Assembly (NCBI RefSeq): GCF_000687475.1
Contig: NC_057317.1
Location: forward strand, 5,704,501 to 5,768,500
DNA length: 64,000 bases
Reading direction: 5' to 3'
Source of the DNA: Ustilaginoidea virens
Taxonomy: Eukaryota > Ascomycota > Sordariomycetes > Hypocreales > Clavicipitaceae
Every line of letters begins with the position of its first letter. Position 1 is the stretch's first letter. The notes under the pieces are model-generated. The model had not been told where the DNA came from and did no database searches. It saw nothing but the letters and a program-made list of their open reading frames with translations. Made by a program: the position numbers and the translations under genes. This document shows positions 23,630-35,370 of the stretch, one piece after another.

Positions 23630-25321
23630 AAGCTAGTATTGCTGCTAAAAGCCTACTAACGATTGTACTACCTAGACCGATTACCCTACCTATACCGCTA
23701 AGTGTCTACCGCGAAATAATAATTAAAGGAGATAGTATTACTAAAAACCTACGATAGAGAACCCCTATTAAGATTGTAAAAGCGGTAAATATTACTACTA
23801 GAGATATTAACGCTATAGTAGCCCGCCGACTCCGCAGCGGCGATACAGTTATCACCTTTGCAGAAGCTATATCCTATTATATAGTAGAAACTATATAGAT
23901 CCCCCTTATATTTAGTATAAGAACCGCACTAAATATCTATACCTTTAGTATTATAGTATTATTATTAAAGGATTCCCTATCCAATTCTCTAAAAATATCC
24001 CTATTAAAGATATTAAATTGAATCTAACTTAAGCTAATAGCCTTAATATTAGTAGAATCGCTGTAAGGAAACCCTACGAAAAAGCAATAAGAGCCCCCCT
24101 AATTATTAGAGTAATTAATATAAAAGTAGTAAACTGACTCTATAAGACTAAAGTTATCTATTAAATAAAAATCTTTAAGACTAAACTATATAATAAAACC
24201 ATTTATCTACAATAATACTACTAATACTTTAAATTCGGCTATATTGCGAATTACTATATAGAAACCCCTTAATGCAGATAGTATAACGCGGAGAGATACC
24301 CTAATAGAGATAAAGACTGCCCTAGTATTATAAGCAATAAAAGAAAGTACTACCTTAACTATTAGGGACTTTATCCGGCTTAGTCTTAACTCTGCTTTAT
24401 AGCGAACCGGCAATAGGATATCGTAAGATAAGCCTATAGCACTAGACTAATATAGTTCGCAAATACCGGCACGTTATTAATGCCTCCCCCCCTATTCTAA
24501 AGGATAAAGGCTATAAATGCCTTACTAATAACTCCCTAAGAGAGGACTCCCTAAGGAAATAAGTCGGTAGATTATATAAAGAAAGCCTTATCGCCTTTAA
24601 GAGGAATAATAGTAGCAGTAATATCGCTATATTCTTTTAACCTAACCTAGCCGAGCCTATTGCTATTAATATACTGAGAGCCCCAACCCTCTAGCTCTAA
24701 TACTAATAATAGAGGTACTCTACTAAAATATATAAAAGAAATTACTATTAGCGTACCTTACTTTTAACTATAAATTAGAACCGGATATTATCGCTCTTTA
24801 AGAATTTATAGCCCTAGATAGACTCTCCTTATACCCTAGCCTCGGTAGATACTAAATAGCCGCCTACGGTAGATATATAGTGATCTATATCTATAAAAGA
24901 CATACTCTTAGCTTATAGACAATAGGCTCGGGCATAAACTAATGCTGTATTACATTTTATAATACTAATACCTATTCTATTTACTCCCTAATCTTTTCTT
25001 TAAATTAATCTATCCCCCTCTAAGAATTCGCTTAAACCCCCCCTTAACCCTATAGTATCTTTACTAGAGACTTTAATATCTATTACCCTATATAGGACCG
25101 CTCTTATAGAACCTCCCTAGGCTGTAATACCCTCCTCGAACTTATATTAAAATAGAAGCTAAACCTTATAATACTATAGGGAGAGATAACCAGATAAGCC
25201 CTAGGCAAATGCAATAGCACTATCGACTATATATAGTATATAGGCAACCTTAACGTTAAGTTTATAGGGGCGGTAGATATTACCGGATCCAATTATATCC
25301 CTTAGGTTATTTAGGTAGAAA
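23630..25321 (+). pseudogene. Tad-like LINE, ORF1 and endonuclease part of ORF2
   Basis: This is a degraded non-LTR retrotransposon. A segment near 23815 encodes VARRLRSGDTVITF, typical of LINE ORF1 proteins that bind RNA. Near 24215-24260 a zinc knuckle reads YxxYFKFGYIANYY, which becomes CxxC-x4-H-x4-C if Cys-to-Tyr and His-to-Tyr RIP changes are allowed. Near 25065 DFNIYYPI resembles the DFNIHHP motif of LINE endonucleases, and near 25185-25290 GEITRQ followed by STIDY and GSNYIP fits the end of that domain. Its 5' end is cut off at 23630 by Copia-1. At 25321 Gypsy-1 is inserted (TSD AGAAA). Clade assignment is by motif style only. Confidence 0.72.
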
Positions 25322-25575
25322 TGTCACGGACTCGGGCTATACCCGTATCATAGATTAACTGAGGCTCGGGCTGCGCCCGTGCCTAGTCCGGAACGGATAA
25401 CATAAGGTAGACGCACGGGCCCATAGGGCAACGTTAGGGCTCTAGCCCGCGCCACACACAGATGCATATAGACTGCAGAAGAGACCCGATTCGGGCTCTT
25501 CTCCCTCCCTCCTTAGTTTTATTAATACATCCGATTGACGCCTATTCGCAGTCGCCCTAGGGCCAATCCGTTATA
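25322..25575 (+). repeat. Gypsy-1, 5' LTR
   Basis: This 254-bp LTR starts TGTCACGGACTCGGG and ends CCAATCCGTTATA. Compared with Gypsy-3 the end was probably AGTCCGTCACA before mutation, so the two ends are imperfect inverted repeats of about 11 bp. GC-rich CGGGCTGCGCCCG hairpins lie inside. Confidence 0.92.
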
Positions 25576-25635
25576 ATTAATAAAACTCTCTCAACCCTTA
25601 TTATTATATCTTATACAACTACCGATAATAGATAT

Positions 25636-26880
25636 AGACCCCTTATAGAATATTACAGGCTCAGACGATGCCTAATGCGCCCCCGCTCGACAATAGGCCG
25701 CATAACTAGAGTCAATTACAAATGCGATAGAAGTACTTAATATAAGGTTCTAAGAATAACTATCCTAAAGCTAAAAGAGTGAGCGCTAGATATACGCCTA
25801 AGCTAAGCAGACTAAGCATTAGATGCAGGCTCTTATCGACCAAATACAGTAATAACTATTATTAGTACCTATATTAACTCTAGACCGATCCTAGACCGAC
25901 TCTATCCCAATCTTAAAGGAAACCTAATAAAAACGCAAGCTAATACCGGTCGGGGAACCCTTTAATAGCAAAAAGGCTATATTTACCGCATAGAAGACCT
26001 TTATAGAGTATAAATTAGAGATCGATCAAGATTTTATTAGTAACAATAAGACTTAATAGATATTTATCTACTAGAACCTCTCGGCCACAGTCTAATCCCA
26101 AATCGCGGCATTCTTTAAGAACGGTATAGCCTTCTATTACCGCCCTGCAGCCTTCTTTAATTACCTATAGCAACTCTTTAAGGATCCGCATCGGAAGGAA
26201 TATATAATTACTAAGCTTAAGCATACCCTCTATTAGATATTAAAAAAACCCTTTTCAGCCTTCTTTATGCACTTTAAGGAAAAATTAGCATTAATAGGGG
26301 GGCTTAATTGGCCTAAGTTAGTAAAACTAAAAATGCTCCGATCCGCCTTTAACCCTCATATATCGGAAAAGATTATCGGCCTAAGGGTCTCCTATAAGGA
26401 CTACAATACGGCCATTACACAGTACCGTAAAATCGCTATCAACCTAAAGACAAGCCTTACCGCAAAATACTATACAGATCCTTACCGGAATCACAATAAT
26501 AACGCCCGGGACCCGCAGGCAACCGCTCGGGATAAAGATAGTAATACGCCTATAATAGGCATTAATAAGCTAGGTTTAAAAGGCAAAAAGAAGTTATCCG
26601 CTAAAAGGGTAATATAGGTTTTAAAAGAGGTCCTTAAGGAGCGCTACTAGAAATCACTTTATACCTAATATAGGGATGCCGGCCATAAAATACCGGAATA
26701 TAAGCTAAGGCTGGCCTAGCCTCTACTAGAGATAACCATAGCTTCTATAGACCTAAAGGCTATAGAAGCCTTGCGAATCGCTAAGCTTAAAGATAATAAC
26801 GATAGTAATTCCTAAAGGAAAGACTAGCCCTTAAGCTAAGTCTCGCAAAAGGGCTTAAAAAACGTACCTAGCCCCCGGCT
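25636..26880 (+). pseudogene. Gypsy-1 Gag, RIP-mutated
   Basis: This is a Gag capsid protein of the Ty3/gypsy type. An open stretch at 26267-26617 includes MHFKEKLALIGGLNWPKL and AITQYRKIAINL. Near 26660-26705 the same frame gives a zinc knuckle YTxYRDAGHKIPEYK, which is CTxCRDAGHKxPECK before Cys-to-Tyr RIP changes. Pol lies in the -1 frame relative to Gag, suggesting a programmed -1 shift or a separate start; the slippery site is not recognisable in this copy. Many TAG/TAA stops are present. Confidence 0.8.
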
Positions 26881-26889
26881 AAATTACAA

Positions 26890-29800
26890 TAGGAATACTA
26901 CATAAAGGAGATTAATAATATTAAAGACCGTATAGATAGACACCCCTTTTTAGTCCCAATATTATATAATAATTCTACCTTTATTAATACCCTAATCGAT
27001 TTTAATTGTAACTACTATAGTATAATAAGCGAAAGAACTATCTAAAGGTTAGGACTCTAGCCTATCCGCCTGCTATTTTATAGGAAATTTAGGACTATAG
27101 TAGACGTAAAAAGTCGATTGGGGGAGCGATAGACTACCCCCTCGATTACCTATACTATCTATATTAATATCGATATCGATAGATAGCCATCAGCTATAAT
27201 ACTATACATTATCTTAGGCTTTACCTGCGATATTATCCTAAGGTTGCCTTAGATAGAGTACTATAATATCGAACTATAGGCGAAATAGCACTAATTAAGA
27301 ATTAGAGCCGCTAGCGGCCTACTTATAAAGGAATCGACTACTTAATCCTTTAGGCCTACTGCGATTAATATTCTTAGATTAGTCTTTTATAGCATACTAT
27401 AACGCGTGGCATACACCTAAAATAACTCGACCTCCTTCTTCCTTATAAGCCTATAGGAGCTTATATATATCCTCCGCATTATACTCCCGCTATATTAGGA
27501 TTCAGCTTCCCCTCTAGCCTAGCTGCAGACCCTACTACTAGAGCTCTAGGACTTCGCCGACCTCTTCAATAAGGCGAAAGCTTCTAGCCTCCTACTATAC
27601 TAGGGTATACTAAATTACTATATTAAGCTTAAACCGACCCTAGATAGGGGGCCACCCGACCTCCTATAGGGACCGCTATATAATATGCCATAAGACTAGC
27701 TATTTAAGATTTAGAGATAGGTAATAGACCTTATAGATAAAGGGTAGATCTATACAAGCTCTTTATCAGCAGTAGCACTAATTCTACTCGTAAGAAAAGC
27801 AAGCGGCAGATAGCGTTTTTGCGTAGACTATTAGGCCCTAAATAAAGTTATAATATAAGACTAGTACCCCCTTCCCTTAATTAAAGAGATATTATACTCC
27901 CTATCCCAGGCGAAGTAGTTTATAAAAATAGATATCCGCGCCGTATTCTATAAAATCTATATCGCTAAGGGCGATAAATACCTAACCGCATTCTAGACTT
28001 ATTTCGGTCTTTTTAAGTAGTTAGTAACCCCCTTTAGCCTAATTAAGGCCTTTACGATATTCTAGCGTTATATTAATAGGGCCTTAGGGGACTTATTAGG
28101 GGATTTTGCTACCGCTTATCTAGACGACGTTTTAGTCTATACTAGAGGCTTACAGAAGGAATATATAGACCGCATTAAGGTTATCCTTTAGCGCCTATAA
28201 GATGCCGGCCTAAATCTAGACCTAGATAAATATAATTTCGCAGTAAAAAAGGTCCACTACCTTAGCTATATTATAATGGTAGGAAAGGAGATCTGCCTAA
28301 ACCTTAAGAAGATTAAAGCGATCTAAAAGTAAAAAGCCCCTATAAAATTATAAGGCATCTAGAGCTTTCTAGGGTTTATAAATTTCTACCGCGATTTTAT
28401 CCCAAACTTTTTCTACCTAGCTAAGCCCCTAGTTCGACTAATACAAAAGGGTATCCCCTTTTAATAACTTAAAGAGGAAGAAAAGGCTTTCTAAATACTT
28501 AAGCAGTACTTTATTTTATACCTAATCCTCGCCTAATAGGACCCTAAAAAGGAAATAATCCTTAAGGCGGATAGCTCTAGTATAGCTATCAGTAGCTACC
28601 TCTTTTAAATCGGGGAGGATAAAGTACTTTACCCAATCGTATACTACTCGGCACGGCTTATAAAAGCTAAATAAAACTATACTATCCACAATAAGGAGCT
28701 GCTTACTATTATCTCGTGCCTTAAAGTATAGTTAGCTAAACTCTATTCTATTGCTGCCCTATTTATAATTCTTATAGACTATAAGAACCTTAAATACTTT
28801 GCCTAACTAAAGGAGATATTAGAACGCTAGGCGCGATAGGCCGAGATATTAGCCCTCTTTAACTTCCACCTTTAGTACCGGCCCGGCTTATATGCCTAAC
28901 GCCTTAATATACTCTCGCGATAGGAGCAAAAGGCAGATAGTATAGCTCTAAGGTTTAGCTAACTCCTTTAACTACTATCTATCTCTACTATAGAGGCAGA
29001 TCTAATAAAGGTCTAGCCGGACCTAATAGGAGATCGGCCGACTATAGCCCTAAGTACAATAGAGGATATACTAATAGCGGCTTCGTCGATTAGAATCTCC
29101 CTACCTAGCAGCTCTTAGGTCTTTACCAATATATACCTATAGGCGCTTTAGGATTAGGCTATAGCCAAAGATAAACTATATCGGGCCTAATAGAAGGCTA
29201 TAGCGAATAGAGAATAATAATTCCCTATAGAGGCAAAGACTAGAGAGTAGATTGCAAACTATACCCTAAACGCCTATAGAGCACTATTCTATTAGGGCTA
29301 GGTTTAGCTCCCTTCGTTCGAGCCGCTAATAACTATAGTAATCTAATAATACTATAACTCCCCTACTATAGGGCACCTAAGGAAGAATACGACCTTTTAA
29401 CTCCTATAATAGAACTACTATTTTAATAGTATATCGTCTAAAGTAACTCGGCTTATTCGGAATTACTAATACTATAGGGCATATAAGAGCCGCCAATTGC
29501 AATAAGGCCTATTCTAACCTTTACCGATTCTAAATCGTTTTTAGTCTTAAATCTCTATTAACTTTATAACTAACCTTTTAGCCTAAGATGCCTCCGACCC
29601 GTATTACCTAATAGTTATTACCGACTGCCTATCTAAATATATCTAGCTTAAGGCGATATACTTAATATAAGCAGAAAATTATATAAAACGGTTTCTCGAC
29701 TACTAGTAGCAGCACTATAGATTCCCCGCCTAAATTATTAGCGATAGAGGCTTAGACTAGGTAGGCTAATTCTAGACCATAATATATAAGGCTATTGGGA

Positions 29801-30332
29801 TCGAATAACTCCTCTCGACTATATACTACCTATAGACCGATGGTAATATAGAGCATATAAACCAGGAGGTCTAGGCTATCTTATGCATTAAAATAACATT
29901 CGACTAATATAATTAGCCCTAATATCTTACGATTTATTAATACGCTCTAAATAACCGTACTTCCTTAATTACTAGATATAGTCCGAACCGTCTTTTAAAT
30001 GGCTTCGACTCTCCTATTATAGCACCTCCCCCTGATATCACGCTAAATTTAACGACCCCTAAAGGGCGAATAGTATACTTCCTAGCTATAATGCAGGAGG
30101 GGGGCGAACTCGCTTAGGCTGCTATTGCCTTTACTTAGTAGTAGCAATAAGACGCAACGAACCACTCCTAATGCCTAGCGGAATACTACTAAATCGGGGA
30201 CTAAGTCTAGCTAAATCTACGGAATATTAAGACCAACCGGCCTTATAAAAAGCTCGACTGGGTATCTACTAAATATACTATCGTAGCCATCCTATCCCCA
30301 CTTAATATCTAACTCGATATTCCTAATAGTAT
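26890..30332 (+). pseudogene. Gypsy-1 Pol (protease, RT, RNase H, integrase)
   Basis: The protease region near 26985 reads TLIDFNCNYYSIIS, a mutated version of the ALIDxGC type. RT contains VDYQALNKVI, IDIRAVFYKI and the catalytic box YLDDVLVYT (from 28117) with both Asp intact. RNase H lies at about 28560-28900 (near 28565: KADSSSIAISSYL). Integrase has a mutated zinc finger near 29340-29480, FITNLLAQ near 29560 and TDGNIEHINQE near 29835, where Glu follows the usual spacing. The C-terminus is interrupted at 30332 by Copia-1 copy 3. One frame is kept from RT to the chromodomain. Confidence 0.86.
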
Positions 30333-31053
30333 TATTGCAATTCTCAAGGTCACTATAAAAGCAGAGCCTTACTAGCTAGCTAGATGGCACAAGACTGTCT
30401 GCGACCTGTGAACTAATCTTAGTATAAATACTAGATTTTTCACCAAGTCCTAAGACTATACAAGTGCTATAAAGCAGGGCAAGTGTAAAGGCAAGGCAAA
30501 TATAAGATAACCAGAAACGCAGGGAAGGTAAGAAGTTAAGAGGCATATAGTGCATTAACAGACTCGATTGTGCTACCCTTCTACTATCTAGAAAGAAGGG
30601 GGAAAGCTATCCTATATATACACAAAGGAGGGGTGGGCCCAGGCATCCAAGGTAGCCAGTAAAAAAGCTCCCCGTAATGCTCGCTTTGCCACGTATATAA
30701 TACGTCAGCAGCCCCACTATATCGGGCCTTTTCAACCACCCTAACCACCGCACTAGTAACTAGCCACCACGCTAGTGACTAACCACCACGCTAGTGACTA
30801 CCCACCACACTAGTGGACTAGCCACCACACTAGTAGGCCCACCACGCTAATTTAGCAATGCCACACCTTTTTTAATAAGGCCTACCTTACTTGATATACA
30901 GTAAATAATCCACTGAAAATCCTAAGGTAAAAGGCAAAGGCCTAAGGTTGGTAAGACTACCGTAAGTCCAAGAGGCGGTATAAGGACTAGAAGGTCAGTA
31001 AGCCAGTAGGGCATTAGGCCAGCAGCCTAGTAGGCTACTATAGGATTTTAACA
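30333..31053 (-). repeat. Copia-1 copy 3, 3' LTR
   Basis: This 721-bp LTR has minus-strand ends TGTTAAAATCC and GCAATA. It has fewer CACTAGTG minisatellite units (about 30745-30850) than copies 1 and 2. By eye it is identical to 34645-35365. Confidence 0.93.
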
Positions 31054-32829
31054 CCCCCTCTGATTAGCTACTGTAGTAGCAAGCTAATCGTGTAAAGGAT
31101 AGGGAAAGAAAATGCAATAAAAGTGCTAAGGAAAAATATAAGAAAAACCTTAGTAAAAGTGAGTTAGTATAAGTTAGCAGGCCATAAGACCTAGTAACTC
31201 GCGGAACCTAGTAAATTTAGGGCCCGGCAGTGGCTCACGAATAGTCTCAAGTAAGGCATCAGATTCAGCTTCTAAAGTAGATAATACTACTAAAGAGGCT
31301 CGCTTAGAACGCCAGCTAATAGGACTACTATTAATAGTAGTCAAGAAGCCTCCAGTAGATTTAGAGGTTTCTTTACAGCCAGCAAAGTCGCTATCAGAAT
31401 AAGCGGTTATAATAGGCTGTTGGTTGCTTTTAGTAGTACTAAAGCAAATAGCTAGGTTCTCAGTGCCTTTAAGGTAGCTAAAGCTGCCTTTTGCAGCATT
31501 TAGATGCACATTAGTTGCCTTGGACATAAACCGGGAGAAGTATTAGGTAGGAAATGCTAGGTCGGGCCTAGTCATCATCATAAGCCACATTATAGTGCCA
31601 GTAAGGCTCTGATAAAGGCTCTGATCGGTAGGGCTAAGATCTTTTCCACTAGATTCATTTAGAATCCCTGGTTGAAGTGGAATTAGCTGAGGTTTAGTAT
31701 CCTATAAGCCGAATTTAGCTAAGACCTCTGCTATAAATTGGGCTTAGTGTAGCCACAATAAACCTTCCTTCCTATTCCGTATAATTTATACGCCTAAGAA
31801 GAAGGAAGCCGGACCGCGGTCTTCTATAGCATAGACCTTATGAAATTTCCTTTTTAGCTGGTTAATATAAGTTATATTTAGACCAACTAATAGGCAATCG
31901 TCAACATAAGTGACGATAAAGGTGCTGGTTTGCTTATTATAAAAGACGGCAGCATCAGAAGCCAAAGGTAAAAAACCTTCACTAGAAATCAGGTCTTTTA
32001 GCCGGTGTTGCCATTCGCGGGGTGCTTATTTTAGCCCGTATAGGGCCTTCTTCAATAAAATAGCTTGCTTTATAGAAGGGTCAAAGCCAGCTTCTTTAAG
32101 CAAAGTTAGTAACCGTTGGCGCTATATATTAGACCAAAGCTTGCTATCAGTTAGTAGACTTTCCGTAAATTCAAGAAATCCATCAGGGATATCCATATAA
32201 ATAGTTTCAGAAAGTTCGCTATTTAGGAAGGCGCCTATAAAATCAATTTGCTCTATTTCCCAGTTATTACTAGCAGCCAAAGCCAGTATAACCCTCCAGG
32301 TGGGTGGGATAGAGGTAGAAGCATAGGTATGCTGGAGGTCCTTTCCTTCGACTTGCATAAAGCCCTTGACAACTAATCTAGCCTTATATTTTATAGGCTG
32401 ATTATTAGCATCCTTTTTAACCCGAAAAACAGGCCTATTGCGTATAATTTTCCTATCAATAGGAACGCTAGACTTAGGAATAAATTAGAAGACTTTAGTA
32501 TCCAATAGCTGCTCAAATTCCTTAAATAAAGCCTTTATCCAGAGGTCTTTTTCAGGGCTTCGTAGCACATCCTTCCAGCTATTAGGCGTCCCACCAGGGG
32601 CCTTTTTAGCTAGCTTACGCTAAGCTGCATAGCAGGAATCCTATATCAGGTGGTATAAATCCTGGTTAGGGAATAAGTCAGTAGGGCTAGTAGGGTCAGC
32701 AGGGCCAACAGGACCAGTAGGGCCGGTAAGGTCGGTAGGATTAAGGCTAATAAGGATATTTATAAGGTCATCCTTTGCAGTAGCCAGGGACTGTAGTATA
32801 GTACCTTCTGACTTAGGAAGGTAATCCAC

Positions 32830-33130
32830 AGTAGCATTAGTATTAGTAATATCATCCGGGGTAGCATTAGTAATACTAGTAAAATTAGTAGGGTCCGGTA
32901 TGCTTTCCAGGTCATCCGGTATAACATTAGTATTGGTAATGTTAGTGAGGTTAGTAGGGTCCGGTATGCTTTCCAGGTCATCCGGTATAGCATTAGTGTT
33001 AGTAATGCTAGTAAGGTTAGTAGAGTTAGTAGGGTCAGGAATGCTTTCTAGGTCATCCAGTATAGCATTAGTGCTAGTAATACTAGTAAGGTTAGCAGAG
33101 TTAGTAGGGTCAGGAATGCTTTCTAGGTCA
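32830..33130 (-). repeat. Tandem coding repeat in the integrase-RT linker of Copia-1 copy 3
   Basis: About four units of 60-72 bp encode variants of DDLESIPDPTN plus LTSITNTN. Copy 2 has two such units at about 11830-11950. Expansion or contraction of this array is therefore ongoing within the family. Confidence 0.82.
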
Positions 33131-33329
33131 TCTAGTAAAATAGCAGGTTCTTTACTGCTAAATACCCCCTCTGAACCTGTATTTTGCCCTTTATGAAAGT
33201 CTCCTTCTAGGCCACTAGAAATAGGGCCTATACCTTCATTTTAGTGGATAAAGGTAATAAAGGTTGTTTTAGTAACAACCTTCTTCAAATGCCGGCTAAT
33301 TGTAATAGCTTCTAATATTCTGTATCAGC

Positions 33330-33770
33330 TGCTATAAGGGCAGAAGTAGGGCTAGTAGCCACTATAGGATTTTCGCTAATCGTAATAGCGGAAGGTTAGG
33401 TAGTAGGGCTAGTAGCCTCTACAGGTTCCTTACTAGTCGTAATAGTAGGAACTTCGCTAATTGTAATAGCGGACTCTTTGCTAGTCGTAATAGCGGGAGA
33501 GTTGGTAGTAGGGCTAATAGCCTCTACAGGTTCCTTACTAGTTGCAGTAGTAGGAACGTCGCTAGTCGTAATAGCGAGAGGTTAGGTGGTAGGGCTAATA
33601 GCCTCTACAGGTTCCTTACTAGTCGTAATAGTAGGACCGGGGATAGTAGGGCTAGTAGCCTCTACTAGTTCCTTACTAGTTGTAATAGTAGGAACGGGGA
33701 TAGTAGGGCTAGTAGCCTCTACCAGTTCCTTACTAGTTATAATAGTAGGAACGTTACTATTTCGTCTACT
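33330..33770 (-). repeat. TSKE-type tandem repeat array, Copia-1 copy 3
   Basis: About eight units of 45-66 bp encode variants of TTSKEPVEATSPTT. Copy 2 has two or three related units at about 12975-13100. In copy 3 the array replaces Gag and protease and may mark the deletion point. Confidence 0.8.
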
Positions 33771-33911
33771 AACTAGGCCTTGTATAAGGATAGTTAGGGT
33801 GTTCATCTGGGACTTTATATCGTCCATATCTCGCTGTAGTCGTACAGTAAGATTAGCTTTAGAATTGGAATCCAAAATGGCCTTATAAGTGGAAGGCCTA
33901 GACTATGCCAT

Positions 33912-34629
33912 TATAGTGGTTAAAAGTCGTTAAAAATAGTACCAATAACTGTAAGAACAGATGAATAACCAGCTAAATAGCTAGCAAAATAGTCGAGTAA
34001 CTAGCTGGATAGCTAGTAAATATAGTGGCTAGTAGCCTACTATAAAAGGTAACCGCAGAGTATAGCGGCAGGTCTCAGTATAAAAGCACAGATGCCGTAG
34101 GCGTTGTGCAAGTCCGTACTATAGCGTTGGTGTTTAAGGTGCTTATATGGTGCCGTAATATAAAGGTGCCGTAAGTGCCGTAAGTGCCGTAGGTGCCGTG
34201 GGTGCCGTAGGTGCCGTGGGTGCCGTAGGTGCCGTAATATAAAAGGTGCCGTAAGTACCGTACCAAAAGTGCTATAAGTGGGAGAGTATAACAGGTGCCA
34301 GACAGTGCAGTAGGTATCGTGCACTAGGTGTAAAGGTGTTATACAGTGGTATAATGTGATAGATATCACACTATAAAATCCGTAGGTGCCGTAGGTTACT
34401 CCAAAAATAACGTAAGGTTACGCTAAAAGTGCCGTGAGGTTACGCCGTAAGTTGCCGTTAGGTACGCCGTTGATTGCCGCAGGGTAATGCCGTAGGTAAC
34501 AAAGGGTAAGCCAAAGGTAATAAGGGTAAGCCGAGGATACCAAAGGATAGCTATATTAGTAGTACTAATAAGCAAGAGAGACCAAGGGGTGAACACAAAA
34601 GAGGTAGGGTAAAAACAAAGAAGTAAAAA
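33912..34629 (-). repeat. Copia-1 copy 3 leader with 9-bp minisatellite
   Basis: This untranslated leader is homologous to 14870-15608. Tandem GGTGCCGTA units lie at 34160-34245, nearly perfect on this copy. It has no gene; ORFs that look Tyr/Gly/Thr-rich are the repeat read in other frames. Confidence 0.75.
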
Positions 34630-34644
34630 CCCGGGCTCATAACC
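34630..34644 (-). promoter_or_regulatory. Copia-1 copy 3 PBS, complementary to the initiator tRNA-Met anticodon arm
   Basis: The plus strand reads CCCGGGCTCATAACC and abuts the 5' LTR at 34645. GGGCTCATAACC equals the anticodon stem-loop of eukaryotic initiator tRNA-Met (CAU anticodon). It is unmutated here, unlike in copy 2. Confidence 0.85.
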
Positions 34645-35365
34645 TATTGCAATTCTCAAGGTCACTATAAAAGCAGAGCCTTACTAGCTAGCTAGATGGC
34701 ACAAGACTGTCTGCGACCTGTGAACTAATCTTAGTATAAATACTAGATTTTTCACCAAGTCCTAAGACTATACAAGTGCTATAAAGCAGGGCAAGTGTAA
34801 AGGCAAGGCAAATATAAGATAACCAGAAACGCAGGGAAGGTAAGAAGTTAAGAGGCATATAGTGCATTAACAGACTCGATTGTGCTACCCTTCTACTATC
34901 TAGAAAGAAGGGGGAAAGCTATCCTATATATACACAAAGGAGGGGTGGGCCCAGGCATCCAAGGTAGCCAGTAAAAAAGCTCCCCGTAATGCTCGCTTTG
35001 CCACGTATATAATACGTCAGCAGCCCCACTATATCGGGCCTTTTCAACCACCCTAACCACCGCACTAGTAACTAGCCACCACGCTAGTGACTAACCACCA
35101 CGCTAGTGACTACCCACCACACTAGTGGACTAGCCACCACACTAGTAGGCCCACCACGCTAATTTAGCAATGCCACACCTTTTTTAATAAGGCCTACCTT
35201 ACTTGATATACAGTAAATAATCCACTGAAAATCCTAAGGTAAAAGGCAAAGGCCTAAGGTTGGTAAGACTACCGTAAGTCCAAGAGGCGGTATAAGGACT
35301 AGAAGGTCAGTAAGCCAGTAGGGCATTAGGCCAGCAGCCTAGTAGGCTACTATAGGATTTTAACA
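34645..35365 (-). repeat. Copia-1 copy 3, 5' LTR
   Basis: This 721-bp LTR is by eye identical to 30333-31053. It is followed by the AGTAT target duplication and then Gypsy-1 sequence. Confidence 0.93.
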
Positions 35366-35370
35366 AGTAT

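Larger units (their letters stand above)
31174..33911 (-). pseudogene. Copia-1 copy 3 residual polyprotein
   Basis: The frame starts at a real ATG (33909-33911) and encodes only the Gag N-terminus, with the helix NTLTILIQGLVSRR. It then runs straight into repeats of TITTSKELVEATSPT that in copy 2 belong to the protease-integrase linker. A second deletion near 33286 jumps from the pre-integrase segment to the integrase-RT linker and changes frame. RT follows (33280-31760) with an intact box YVDD near 31888. RNase H is joined abnormally near 31236: the frame runs ...LLETIREPLPGPKF, skipping about 150 bases that copy 2 has. Several TAA/TAG of RIP type occur, the first at codon 3. Confidence 0.82.
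30333..35365 (-). mobile_element. Copia-1 copy 3, internally deleted non-autonomous element
   Basis: This 5,033-bp minus-strand element has TSD AGTAT (30328-30332, 35366-35370) and lies within Gypsy-1. The LTRs are both 721 bp and I found no difference between them. The internal region is 3,591 bp, against roughly 5.85 kb in copy 2. Most of Gag, all of the protease and the integrase core are missing, and a small part of RNase H is lost. PBS, polypurine tract and LTRs are kept. This is the layout of an element mobilised by proteins from another copy. Confidence 0.92.

Noticed and set aside
34630..34644. Possible tRNA-Met fragment or tRNA gene
   Set aside because: Only the anticodon arm complement is present, without acceptor, D or T arms, and it abuts an LTR: a primer-binding site.
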